In this document: in pieces, positions 16,504-24,590 of the stretch
Numbering within the stretch: position 1 is the first letter of the stretch
Layout: each line of letters starts with the position of its first letter
From: Lachnospiraceae bacterium UBA5895
GTDB lineage: Bacteria; Bacillota; Clostridia; Lachnospirales; Lachnospiraceae
Direction of reading: 5' to 3'
NCBI GenBank assembly: GCA_002431915.1
Contig: DJEP01000016.1
Span: 20,744 to 49,660, forward strand
DNA: 28,917 nucleotides
Notes under the pieces: generated by a model
Seen by the model: only the letters and a program-made list of their open reading frames with translations
Databases searched by the model: none
What the model was told of the DNA's origin: nothing
Program-made: the position numbers and the translations under genes

Positions 16504-16534
16504 TCATCATGTCCCATTCGGGGGATTTTATTCT
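16504..16534 (-). promoter_or_regulatory. possible sigma-G-type promoter of the germination gene
   Basis: Minus strand reads AGAATA (16534-16529), 17 bases, CATGATGA (16511-16504). This resembles the forespore sigma-G pattern (TGAATA, about 17 bases, CATNNTA) with one mismatch in each half. It lies 32 bases upstream of the ATG, where a forespore gene would need it. Confidence 0.35.
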
Positions 16535-16540
16535 TATGAA

Positions 16541-17053
16541 TTATTTTGTAGTACTTCCGAAACCGCCGTTGCGGATGCCTTCCGCATCATCGTCCTCTGT
16601 GATACCGTACTGCATGAAGATTCCCTGGGCGAATCCGGTTCCTGCGGGAACCTCCACAGTCTTGCCTTCATTGGAGTCGTTCGTGACTTTCATGAAGATA
16701 TGTCCTTCATTGTCCGAGAAAAAATAATCGCTGTCAATGATGCCCACGGTATTGTTCATCTGCAGTCTGTACTTAAATCCAAGTCCGCTTCTGGGATAGA
16801 TCTGCAGTACCCAGTCTTCCTGCATCTCCGCCCGGATACCGGTCGGGATCTTGATGGTCTCTCCGGGTGCCAGTTTAAACGTAAACGGAGCAAAGAAATC
16901 ATATCCGGCGCTTCCTTTCGTAGCTCTCTTCGGAAGCTTTAATGTCTCGTATATTTCTTTGATCTGCTCCTCCGTATACTGCTGATATTCCTCCTGCATG
17001 GCAGTCAGGAACTGTGCAGGGCTTACAAAATGAAATTTGGCAATTCTATGCAT
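16541..17053 (-). CDS. dut: dUTP diphosphatase
   Basis: A 170-residue trimeric-type dUTPase, hydrolysing dUTP to dUMP and pyrophosphate to keep uracil out of DNA and feed thymidylate synthesis. The five motifs are visible: KGSAGYDFFAP (46-56), PRSGLGFK (87-94), NNTVGIIDSDYF (100-111), VPAGTGFAQGIF (135-146) and the C-terminal GGFGSTTK (163-170), whose Phe stacks on the uracil. An N-terminal extension of about 40 residues precedes motif 1, longer than in typical 145-150-residue enzymes. AAGGAC lies upstream. It is next to the nrdDG genes, fitting a deoxynucleotide theme. Confidence 0.93.
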   Translation of the reverse strand: MHRIAKFHFVSPAQFLTAMQEEYQQYTEEQIKEIYETLKLPKRATKGSAGYDFFAPFTFKLAPGETIKIPTGIRAEMQEDWVLQIYPRSGLGFKYRLQMNNTVGIIDSDYFFSDNEGHIFMKVTNDSNEGKTVEVPAGTGFAQGIFMQYGITEDDDAEGIRNGGFGSTTK

Positions 17054-17078
17054 GGTTATTTTGTCCTTTTCTTATTTT

Positions 17079-17106
17079 TTTATAGCATCTGTGTCTCTTA
17101 AGTCAC
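17079..17106 (-). promoter_or_regulatory. possible promoter of dut
   Basis: GTGACT (17106-17101), 16 bases, TATAAA (17084-17079) on the minus strand, inside the short gap after nrdG. Spacing and -35 are suboptimal, and read-through from nrdDG is an alternative. Confidence 0.4.
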
Positions 17107-17122
17107 TGCGGATCCGTTTTCC

Positions 17123-17632
17123 TTATGCATAATCCCCGCAATGCAGCACCACATCTTCCGGATGATCACCGGCAAGCGTCTTCTTCACATCAATCACCCG
17201 CTGGTTCTTACTGCCCTTCCACAGAAGCTTTACATCTTTCTCTTCCACATGGAATTCTCCGTCTACCACCACATCCACATACTGCATAACCGGCAGATCG
17301 TAGATATCTTCCCAACTGTCTCCGGTATACATCCAGATCGTCTTCGTGGGATATTTTTCTCTGATTTCACGCATCAGATCCTTGACATCCGCACGGTTCA
17401 CGGGATGCATGGGATCTCCTCCGGAAAAGGTGATTCCGGAAATGTATGGTTTCTCCAGCTGTTCAAAGATCTCCTGCTTTGCAGCCTCATCAAACAAAAG
17501 TCCTCCGTCCGGATCCCAGGTAATGGGATTCTGGCATTCCTTGCAGCAATGATTGCAGCCTGCTACCCACAGTACGACCCGCAGACCATCGCCGTTCAGC
17601 ATATCGTCCCTGGTTATATTATGATATCTCAT
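17123..17632 (-). CDS. nrdG: anaerobic ribonucleotide reductase activating protein
   Basis: A 169-residue radical SAM protein that generates the glycyl radical on NrdD. The cluster motif is C26-x3-C30-x2-C33 in AGCNHCCKECQN, and ITFSGGDPMHP is the SAM-binding GGDP stretch. The length matches small NrdG enzymes with no extra ferredoxin domain. It starts 19 bases after the nrdD stop and shares its promoter. Confidence 0.96.
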   Translation of the reverse strand: MRYHNITRDDMLNGDGLRVVLWVAGCNHCCKECQNPITWDPDGGLLFDEAAKQEIFEQLEKPYISGITFSGGDPMHPVNRADVKDLMREIREKYPTKTIWMYTGDSWEDIYDLPVMQYVDVVVDGEFHVEEKDVKLLWKGSKNQRVIDVKKTLAGDHPEDVVLHCGDYA

Positions 17633-17651
17633 TTATCTGTCCATCCTGTCT

Positions 17652-19841
17652 CTACATACTTTTCCGTTCTGCAATCTCCGCCATCTTGGCATCATTCAGT
17701 CTCGTATCTCCGTGTACTCTCGAGTAAGACAGATAGCCGTTCATACGGTCGATCTTGGTCAGATTGCGGCTGCCGCAGACAGGACATACGTCCATCTCCA
17801 GTTCCTGATGACCACAGTCATCGCAGTATGCCAAAGACAGGTTCACGCCTTCATAGAAGCCCATATCCATGGCTCTGTGGATCAGTGTCTTGATTGCCTC
17901 GGTATTATAATCAATCGGATATTTTACATACTGGATCTTACCACCGTTGCTCAGATTCCAGAACCGGTTCTCCAGATCCTGCTTCTGAATAGGAGTAATA
18001 TCCTCTGTCACATGACAGTGGAAGCTGTTGCTGACATATTCTCTGTCGGATACGCCCTCGATAATACCGTATTTTTTACGGAACTGCTTTACCTGCAGAC
18101 CACACAGATTCTCTGCGGGAGTTCCGTAAATGGCATACAGGTTGCCGTCCTCTTCCTTGTATTCCGAAATCTTCTGATTGATATGCTCTAATACTTCTAC
18201 CGCAAAAGCGCCGTCCTCTACCAAAGACTTACCGTTGTAGAGTTCCTGCAGTTCATTCAGCGCAGTGATACCGAAACTTGCCGTTGCGGATTTCAGTAAC
18301 GGTTTGATCTTGTCTGTCAGTTTCAGATGTCCGCCCAAGAACCCTCCCTCACAATATGCCAGAGGGTTCGTGGATGCACGCATCTCTCCCAGATAAGCAT
18401 AGGTACGGATGTGGAGCTGACGGATCAGTTCCAGATAGTAATCCAGCACTTCATAGAAGTCTCTGCTTTCTTTTCTCGCTTTTGCCAGAATCATGGGCAG
18501 ATGCAGGGATACCGCACCGATATTGAATCTGCCTACAAATACCGGCTGATCCTTATCGTCTGCGGGATGCATGCCGCCTCTCTCATACCAGGGAGACAGA
18601 AAAGCTCTGCATCCCATGGGAGATACGATCTTGCCGTACTGCTTGTACATGCTTGACACATAACCTTTACCGGTCAGGCTCAGCCAGTCGGGATACATGG
18701 TCTTGGCAGAACATTCCACGCCGGCTTCAAATACATCTTCCAGCGGCTTACCGGGTCCGTGCAGATTCTCATCATATAAAAATACGATCTTCGGGAACAG
18801 AACGGGCTTTTTATGATCCTTTTTGCCCTGCCCCTTTCTGCGGACTTCCAACATGGTAATGGTAGCCATCTTGGCAAATTTACCGGTGCCGGTTCCTGCG
18901 GTCACTGTGATAAAAGGATAATCGCCACGGCTGCTTGCCACAGTATTGAACTTATATTCCCATCCCTGGAAGCCCTGTTCGAATTCTTTCTTCACATCCG
19001 CAAGAGCTTCTCTCTCAGCCACATCCGCAGCCACTCCCAGTCTCTCGTATTTTGCCAGGGCTCTGTTGTAGGATTTCTCCGCATAAGGCTCCAAAATCAG
19101 ATCCACGCTGGGCACAGTGAATCCGCCGTACTGCTGGCTGGCTGCGCTTAAGACGATATCGCCGATGACATCAAATGCCACATCCAGAGTCTTCGGCTCG
19201 TTGTACCAGATGTTGCCCATCTCGAAGCCGCCCGTCAGAACATTCTGTACGTCAAACAGGCAGCAGTTCATGGTATCTCTTCTGGCGGACATATCATGCA
19301 CATAAATATAACCGTCACGGCATGCCTGGATCTCTTCCGTGGTCAGGAAGAATTTCTGATACAGTTCCTTGTTCAGCTGATTGAAGATCAGGCTGCGCTT
19401 GGTAGATACCAGGGCGGAGTCCGTGTTGGCATTTTCCTTATCTCCGATGTACATGATGGACTGGCTCTTTTTATAGACATCATCCAGCATCCGTACAAAG
19501 TCCTGCTTATAGTTACGATAATCGCGATAGCTTTTTGCGACGATCGGTTTTACCTGCTCTAAAGCACTTTCCACAATATTGTGCATGATGGGAATGGGAA
19601 CTTCATCCACTTCCAGCTCGTTCACTTTGTCTACCACATACTGGCAGATCTGCTCTTTTTCTTCTCTGGTGAATTTTGTCAGGGCACGGTATGCACTCTT
19701 GCCGACAGCACTGATCACCTTCTGTACATTAAAAAGCTCCTTGCTCCCGTCCTTTTTTACGACATAGATCTCCCTGTCCGGTCTGAACTGTTTGCCATAG
19801 TCTTCATTTTCTTCATGGTTGTGTTCAAAATTGCTGCTCAT
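17652..19841 (-). CDS. nrdD: anaerobic ribonucleoside-triphosphate reductase (class III)
   Basis: A 729-residue glycyl radical enzyme reducing ribonucleoside triphosphates to deoxy forms without oxygen. An N-terminal ATP-cone (about residues 20-105, with VVKKDGSKELFN) gives allosteric control by dATP/ATP. Near the C-terminus four cysteines bind zinc (CDDC 673/676 and CPVC 686/689), and RVHGD holds the radical glycine at about residue 711. ATG 19841 follows GGAGGAGAAAG; the frame is open upstream to 19928 but that part overlaps the leader and has no binding site. Two NrdR-type boxes lie upstream, so the repressor NrdR (gene not in the window) probably controls nrdDG. Confidence 0.97.
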   Translation of the reverse strand: MSSNFEHNHEENEDYGKQFRPDREIYVVKKDGSKELFNVQKVISAVGKSAYRALTKFTREEKEQICQYVVDKVNELEVDEVPIPIMHNIVESALEQVKPIVAKSYRDYRNYKQDFVRMLDDVYKKSQSIMYIGDKENANTDSALVSTKRSLIFNQLNKELYQKFFLTTEEIQACRDGYIYVHDMSARRDTMNCCLFDVQNVLTGGFEMGNIWYNEPKTLDVAFDVIGDIVLSAASQQYGGFTVPSVDLILEPYAEKSYNRALAKYERLGVAADVAEREALADVKKEFEQGFQGWEYKFNTVASSRGDYPFITVTAGTGTGKFAKMATITMLEVRRKGQGKKDHKKPVLFPKIVFLYDENLHGPGKPLEDVFEAGVECSAKTMYPDWLSLTGKGYVSSMYKQYGKIVSPMGCRAFLSPWYERGGMHPADDKDQPVFVGRFNIGAVSLHLPMILAKARKESRDFYEVLDYYLELIRQLHIRTYAYLGEMRASTNPLAYCEGGFLGGHLKLTDKIKPLLKSATASFGITALNELQELYNGKSLVEDGAFAVEVLEHINQKISEYKEEDGNLYAIYGTPAENLCGLQVKQFRKKYGIIEGVSDREYVSNSFHCHVTEDITPIQKQDLENRFWNLSNGGKIQYVKYPIDYNTEAIKTLIHRAMDMGFYEGVNLSLAYCDDCGHQELEMDVCPVCGSRNLTKIDRMNGYLSYSRVHGDTRLNDAKMAEIAERKSM

Positions 19842-19921
19842 CTTTCTCCTCCCTTCATACGATAATGTCCGGAAAGCACCCGGATTCTGCTGTATTCCCC
19901 TACTTACGATAGCGTTTACAA

Positions 19922-19937
19922 ATACCATATATGGTAT
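19922..19937. promoter_or_regulatory. NrdR-type box, perfect 16-base palindrome
   Basis: ATACCATATATGGTAT is fully symmetric and matches the NrdR pattern (ACAC-W-ATATAT-W-GTGT) in its core. It is nested in a larger symmetry: GTTTAC at 19914-19919 and GTAAAC at 19940-19945 are mirrored about the same centre. In RNA this would be a long stem-loop in the nrdD leader. Confidence 0.7.
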
Positions 19938-19951
19938 CCGTAAACATCAAA

Positions 19952-19967
19952 AAGCAATATATTGTGG
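19952..19967. promoter_or_regulatory. second NrdR-type box
   Basis: AAGCAATATATTGTGG matches the NrdR consensus at 13 of 16 positions. Its centre is 30 bases, about three helical turns, from the first box, the spacing expected for cooperative NrdR binding. It lies just downstream of the predicted nrdD transcript start. Confidence 0.7.
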
Positions 19968-19981
19968 GTGCTATGTATCAT

Positions 19982-20010
19982 AGTATAAAAAAGAATCCCT
20001 GTCTTGTCAA
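19982..20010 (-). promoter_or_regulatory. promoter of nrdDG
   Basis: Perfect TTGACA (20010-20005), 17-base spacer and TATACT (19987-19982) on the minus strand; start near 19975. The -35 lies in the loop and the spacer in the 3' arm and U-run of the upstream gene's terminator. Confidence 0.85.
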
Positions 20011-20020
20011 CAAGGGATCC
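19986..20020 (-). terminator. intrinsic terminator of the WYL regulator gene
   Basis: Minus strand GGATCCCTTG (20020-20011) pairs with CAGGGATTC (20001-19993), nine pairs with one bulge and one wobble, followed by six U residues. It overlaps the nrdDG promoter. Confidence 0.72.
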
Positions 20021-20066
20021 TTTAGAAAACTATACAAAAAAAGATTTTGAAATTTTGGATAACTTT

Positions 20067-21065
20067 TTATTCCGCGATCTCCGGCTGTTCCCGCAAAATA
20101 TCCGAAATCCACTGTACATAACGCTTCTGCACTGCTTCCGGTGCTGCAATGTGGGCATCTGGTCCGATTCCGGCAAGCCATCCAAAGAACTGTCCGCTGA
20201 CAGCCACCTTCGCCCGCACCCGGAAAAATTCATCTGACACGGGACGGACATCCACCTCTCTGCCAAACCGGTCCAGTACCACACCGATAAGGCGCTTCGG
20301 GAACTCCATGGTCACCACGCTTTCCTCCCCGGCAAACATGCCGAAGGTCTGGTTCGTATAGGACGTCACATCGATCTGTGAGAACTGTTTTACCCCCTCA
20401 CGCGGATTCCCGGTCACCTCTACCCGACCCATTTTGTCCACGCGGTAATGTTTGATGACTTCGGCTTCGCTGTCGTAAGCTGCCAGATAATAATTCTCAT
20501 CACGCCAGATCAGTGCCCAGGGGCTGACGCATTTCTCCCCGCCGGGTCTGGGTACCAGTTCCTTCTGCAGGTTCCAGTCCAGGTATACGAAGGTAATCTG
20601 TCTGTTCTCCTGGATGGCGCGGTGAATGGCATCGATATTGTAATAAATGCTCTCATTCTCCGTTTTGACTCTTCCGGCGACATAGACCTGGCGCTGTAAC
20701 TTACCGGCATCGTTTTTCCCGGCGATCTGTTCCAGTTTGCGGATCAGGTCTCTGGATTTCTTCGTGGTGATAAAGCGGGAGGACTGTACGGCATCCACCA
20801 AAAGCTTTAATTCCGGCAACTCAAAATCTCTGCTGCCGAGGTAATAGCCGCCTCCTAACCTACTCTGCACCTGCACCACATCGTAACCGAAATCCGCAAG
20901 GCATTCCATGTCGTTGTAGATGCTTTTCCGCTCTGCATGGATCCCCTGATTCTCCAGATATTTTATAATCTCCGGAGTGCTCATGGGGTGCTTTTCATCC
21001 GTGTTCTCCTGCAGCATCCTGATCAGATATAAAAGTTTTAACTTCTGTCCTGAGGATTTTGCCAT
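20067..21065 (-). CDS. WYL domain transcriptional regulator (YafY-like)
   Basis: A 332-residue regulator: N-terminal winged helix-turn-helix (about 8-75, with a DNA-recognition stretch around ERKSIYNDMECLADFGYDV), a linker, the WYL domain (about 143-215, including TFVYLDW, SPWALIWRDENYYLAAYD and HYRVDKM) and a C-terminal WCX-type extension. WYL domains sense nucleic acids or other ligands and often control DNA-damage or phage-defence genes; the target here is unknown. The start is 5 bases after the stop of a 53-residue membrane protein, whose end supplies GGAG for this gene. The nearest downstream target by position is nrdDG. Confidence 0.9.
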   Translation of the reverse strand: MAKSSGQKLKLLYLIRMLQENTDEKHPMSTPEIIKYLENQGIHAERKSIYNDMECLADFGYDVVQVQSRLGGGYYLGSRDFELPELKLLVDAVQSSRFITTKKSRDLIRKLEQIAGKNDAGKLQRQVYVAGRVKTENESIYYNIDAIHRAIQENRQITFVYLDWNLQKELVPRPGGEKCVSPWALIWRDENYYLAAYDSEAEVIKHYRVDKMGRVEVTGNPREGVKQFSQIDVTSYTNQTFGMFAGEESVVTMEFPKRLIGVVLDRFGREVDVRPVSDEFFRVRAKVAVSGQFFGWLAGIGPDAHIAAPEAVQKRYVQWISDILREQPEIAE

Positions 21066-21070
21066 AGCAC

Positions 21071-21232
21071 TTATTCTCCGTCAGTAGTCTCCTGTGACTT
21101 GCTCATTTCGTCTTTTTTATTTTTCTTCTTGCGAAGCGTGATTCCCAGGGTAATGGCAACAGCACCTACTGCCGCGATCACTACCAACACTATCAGATAA
21201 GATAAAAAAGAATTGAAAAAGCTGACTGCCAT
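21071..21232 (-). CDS. 53-residue single-pass membrane protein
   Basis: Not assigned to any family I know. It starts MAVSFFNSFLSYL, has one hydrophobic helix (about residues 9-31), then a strongly basic patch RKKKNKK (34-40) and an acidic/polar tail ending TTDGE. The topology should be N-out with the tail in the cytoplasm. AAAGGAG lies at a good distance from ATG 21232, a promoter sits at 21267-21296 and the WYL gene begins 5 bases after its stop, so it is very likely real and co-expressed. A role in signalling to the regulator is only a positional guess. Confidence 0.75.
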   Translation of the reverse strand: MAVSFFNSFLSYLIVLVVIAAVGAVAITLGITLRKKKNKKDEMSKSQETTDGE

Positions 21233-21266
21233 AATTTTTCTCCTTTTGTTGTTTTTGTTTATATGA

Positions 21267-21296
21267 AGTATACCAACGATACGGCTGCATCGTCAA
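21267..21296 (-). promoter_or_regulatory. promoter of the small membrane protein and WYL regulator
   Basis: TTGACG (21296-21291), 18-base spacer, TATACT (21272-21267) on the minus strand. The -35 overlaps the stop codon of the MutS-like gene. Confidence 0.7.
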
Positions 21297-23014
21297 GTAT
21301 TCCCCGTACTGCTTACGCCGATCCATTTGCCTGTTTTCAAAAAATCTTCTGCCTGCTGCGCCGCCCGCTCTGTAATCTCCTCGTCGTATCCCAGGAGTTT
21401 CAGCAGTCTTATGGCATTTCTGGTGGATGCTTTCCCCGGTGATAATTCATACGGGAAAATAATATCACCGCCCAGGATTACTTCTTCGAAGTGGTAATTG
21501 TCATAACAAGATTTCAATAATTCTGTCATTTCGATATCGTGGGTAGCCGTAAAACAAAGTGTCCCTCTTGCAGACAGATGCATCAGTATCTGCGTTGCCG
21601 CAGCGATACGCTCCACCGTATTGGTTCCTCTTAAGACCTCATCCACAAAACAGAGCACCGGCATCGTCCCTGTCTGCACCGCATCCAGGATTCGTTTGAG
21701 AGACCGGATTTCCACGATATAATAGCTCTCGCCGTTTTTCATGCTGTCACGCAGTGCCATGGAGGAAAAGATACGAAATACCGGGGCGTGATAGCTATCC
21801 GCCGTACAGGTATGGATCGTCTGTGCCAGGACAGCATTCACTGCCACCATTTTTAAGAAGGTGGATTTACCGGAAGCGTTTGAACCGGTAAGCAGCACAC
21901 CTTTGTCTGCCCGGATACTGTTTTTCACAGGATGCGTAAGCAGCGGATGCCACCCATTCTCCATGTATAGGAAAGCCTTCTTCTTATTCTCTTCCAGTTC
22001 CGGGATGCAATAGCCTTCCAGGGATCTGCGGAATCCTCCAACCGAGATTGCCATATCCAGATAGCCGGTGACCTCCAACATTCTGTCCACCTGTCCTGTC
22101 TTTTGTCGCAGTCTCTGAAGCATGTGATTAAACTGCCAGATATCCAGATGTAATATCATCCGCACATAATCCATCACAATGTCTAAGGGATTTCCACCGA
22201 TTCTTCCCTGATTGCCCGCCATGACAAAATAAGAACCGCGTTTTAATTCCCGCAGACTTTTCAGCGCTTCCTTTAAATCATCCAGTTCTTTCTGATACAC
22301 CGGGATTTTCTGCCTGCTCAGTTCCTCGCACACATCGATCAGACGCAGCACATAGGCAAAACTGATAATATACGGTTCGATCACCTTTTTCTCCCGAAAA
22401 TATGTCAGGATATGCCAAAGCATGCACACTACGATCCCTATGGTACCGACAGCGGGCCGTACAAATAAAGCTGCGACAAACGGCAGATACAGAAGATTTC
22501 CAAGCAGGATCTTCCTGTTGTTACGCTCTCCGAGATAGTCCAGATTATCCAGATAATCATAGAGAGAGTATTTCCCGAGATGCCCAAGTTTTTTCAGTAA
22601 CAGTTGCACCCGGACCCTGGTATCTTCCTGTTCCCCGAACCACCCGGTTACTTCCTCTAAATGCTCCAGCACATTTCTCCCGCAGGAGGTATTCCGAAGC
22701 GTATAATACAGGTATTCCTCTCCCGCTGCCGATAACGTACGGTCGATCCGGCAGAATACCTCGTCCATCCCCAGATCATTCCAGGTAATGTCATCTAACA
22801 GATTCTCTTCCCTATGTCGCTCCAGGTAGCTTCCCAGCCTCGCGAATCTCTCCAGGGAATATTCTTTCGGCGGTTCTTTTCCATAATTTTCCCGAAGAGA
22901 CTTCTCGAGCATTTTTCCTTCTTTTTTTATCTGCAAAAGTTCCTGTAGGATCATAAACAGGAACACCAGAAGCAATACTCCGGCAAATACAGCAACTTCC
23001 ATACACACTCTCAT
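21293..23014 (-). CDS. membrane-anchored MutS-like ATPase
   Basis: A 573-residue protein with the MutS ATPase domain but no mismatch-recognition domain. A hydrophobic helix opens the protein (about 6-28) and two more lie near 170-205, so it is probably membrane-bound. A helical lever/clamp-like region follows, then Walker A GSNASGKST (377-385), the SYHAPVFRIFSSMALRDS stretch (407-424), Walker B LCFVDEVLRGTNT (454-466) and the switch histidine in ATHD (490-493). It is not MutS or MutS2: the N-terminal domains differ and there is no Smr domain. Its biological role is undefined. ATG 23014 and 23002 are both weakly supported starts. The NCS2 operon terminator lies just upstream. Confidence 0.85.
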   Translation of the reverse strand: MRVCMEVAVFAGVLLLVFLFMILQELLQIKKEGKMLEKSLRENYGKEPPKEYSLERFARLGSYLERHREENLLDDITWNDLGMDEVFCRIDRTLSAAGEEYLYYTLRNTSCGRNVLEHLEEVTGWFGEQEDTRVRVQLLLKKLGHLGKYSLYDYLDNLDYLGERNNRKILLGNLLYLPFVAALFVRPAVGTIGIVVCMLWHILTYFREKKVIEPYIISFAYVLRLIDVCEELSRQKIPVYQKELDDLKEALKSLRELKRGSYFVMAGNQGRIGGNPLDIVMDYVRMILHLDIWQFNHMLQRLRQKTGQVDRMLEVTGYLDMAISVGGFRRSLEGYCIPELEENKKKAFLYMENGWHPLLTHPVKNSIRADKGVLLTGSNASGKSTFLKMVAVNAVLAQTIHTCTADSYHAPVFRIFSSMALRDSMKNGESYYIVEIRSLKRILDAVQTGTMPVLCFVDEVLRGTNTVERIAAATQILMHLSARGTLCFTATHDIEMTELLKSCYDNYHFEEVILGGDIIFPYELSPGKASTRNAIRLLKLLGYDEEITERAAQQAEDFLKTGKWIGVSSTGNT

Positions 23015-23029
23015 TTCCGTCGCAATGAT

Positions 23030-23050
23030 AAAAAAGGGCAGGCTCTGCCC
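23030..23050 (-). terminator. terminator of the nucleoside salvage operon
   Basis: GGGCAG/CTGCCC (23036-23041, 23045-23050) with a 3-base loop and six U residues on the minus strand. It lies 43 bases past the permease stop and 16 bases before the MutS-like start. Confidence 0.8.
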
Positions 23051-23092
23051 CGTGCAGTGCCCGCTCCCATATTTTGATCTGTTTCGTCTTCC

Positions 23093-24523
23093 TTATGCGA
23101 CAATAAAGAATTTCAGTAAAAAGATCAGTGATAATACATAGGTAAGTACAGAAACATCCTTTGCCTTACCGGTAAATACCTTGATCACAGTATAAGTGAT
23201 CAGACCGAGACCAATGGCATGTCCGATGGATCCGGAGATTGGCATGGCGATCATCATCAGAGCCACGGGAAGTGCCTGGCAGATGTCATCGAAATCTACA
23301 TTCTTAAGTCCTGCTACCATAAGCACACCTACATAGATCAGTGCGGAAGATGTAGCTGCCGCGGGAATGATTCCTGCGATGGGTGCAATGAAGATACATG
23401 CAAGGAACATGATACCGGTGGTCAGTGCAGTCAGACCGGTACGTCCGCCTGCTTCTACGCCGGATGCAGACTCTACGAAGGTGGTAACGGTGGAAGTACC
23501 GGTTAAGGAACCTGCCACAGTACCTACCGCATCAGATAACAGCGCCTGTTTCATGTTGGGCATCTTGCCATCCTTGTCCAGCATTCCGGCACGGCTTGCG
23601 GTACCTACCAGGGTACCGATGGTATCAAACATATCAATGATACAGAATGTAATAATCAGAGTGATGGCAGTAAACCAGCCGATCTGGGCAAATCCCCGGA
23701 AGTTAAACTTGAACAGCGTGGTGGAAGCCATATCTCCGAAAGCGGGTACGAAGGATGCGGTTGCCAGAGAAGCAAAGGGATTGGTTCCCAGGAAAATAGC
23801 CTCTCCTGCCCAGTAGATGATGCTGGCGATCAGCATGCCAAGTAATACGGCACCCTTGACACCCCTCTGTGTCAGGACAACAATGGCAAACAGACCTACG
23901 AACATGGTAACAACGGACAGAACCATTGCGGAATATCCAGATCCCATATTGGTCTTAGCCAGTGAAGGTGTCAGTGCACCGAAGAAGTCTCTCATGGCAT
24001 AAAAAGGTCCGCCGTTCTCGGAATAAATACCTGCATTGGAGCCTACACCGATGTTTAACAACATCAGACCGATAGCAGGTGCAATACCGAGACGTACACC
24101 CAGAGGAATGGCTTCCACGATCTTCTCACGGATATTCAGTACGGACAAAACCAGGAACACAATACCTTCCACCAGGATGATACACAGTGCAGCCTGGAAG
24201 GATGCCACATAGGTCATACCGGTCAGGGCTACAATATTGGTTACTACGACTGCGAAAAAGCTGTTCAGTCCCATTCCGGGTGCCATGGCAAACGGCTTAT
24301 TTGCCAGAAATGCCATCACGATGGTACCGATAGCGGATGCAATACAGGTTGCCAGGAAAACACCGTTCCACAGCTCCGGCATGGTGTCCTTGCCAAAACC
24401 GGTCAGCAGGTTTGGATTCAGGGCTATGATATAAGCCATGGTCATGAACGTGGTCAGTCCGGCAATGATCTCTGTTTTTGCCGTGGTGTTGTTTTCCTTC
24501 AGTTTGAAGATTTTTTCTAACAT
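23093..24523 (-). CDS. NCS2 family purine nucleobase permease
   Basis: A 476-residue AzgA/PbuG-type permease of the NCS2 superfamily with about 12-14 hydrophobic segments. It carries the family start KTEIIAGLTTFMTMAYIIALNP, then MAPGMGLNSFFA, DMFDTIGTLVGTASRAGM and TGTSTVTTFVESASGVEAGGRTGLTAL, all typical of hypoxanthine/guanine/adenine transporters. AGGAGG stands before ATG 24523; an in-frame start at 24553 lies upstream of that site and is rejected. As last gene of the pnp-cdd-amidohydrolase operon it likely imports the bases handled by those enzymes. The 67-base gap before it has a small GGAGC/GCTCC hairpin. Confidence 0.93.
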   Translation of the reverse strand: MLEKIFKLKENNTTAKTEIIAGLTTFMTMAYIIALNPNLLTGFGKDTMPELWNGVFLATCIASAIGTIVMAFLANKPFAMAPGMGLNSFFAVVVTNIVALTGMTYVASFQAALCIILVEGIVFLVLSVLNIREKIVEAIPLGVRLGIAPAIGLMLLNIGVGSNAGIYSENGGPFYAMRDFFGALTPSLAKTNMGSGYSAMVLSVVTMFVGLFAIVVLTQRGVKGAVLLGMLIASIIYWAGEAIFLGTNPFASLATASFVPAFGDMASTTLFKFNFRGFAQIGWFTAITLIITFCIIDMFDTIGTLVGTASRAGMLDKDGKMPNMKQALLSDAVGTVAGSLTGTSTVTTFVESASGVEAGGRTGLTALTTGIMFLACIFIAPIAGIIPAAATSSALIYVGVLMVAGLKNVDFDDICQALPVALMMIAMPISGSIGHAIGLGLITYTVIKVFTGKAKDVSVLTYVLSLIFLLKFFIVA

Positions 24524-24590
24524 CTTTTCCCTCCTAAGTATTTGGAGCCACACGGGGAGCTCCGATTCTATGTCTTCTGAGTTGTTTTCC

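Noticed and set aside
17141..17893. 250-codon plus-strand frame across nrdG/nrdD
   Set aside because: It is antisense to two certain genes and lacks family features.
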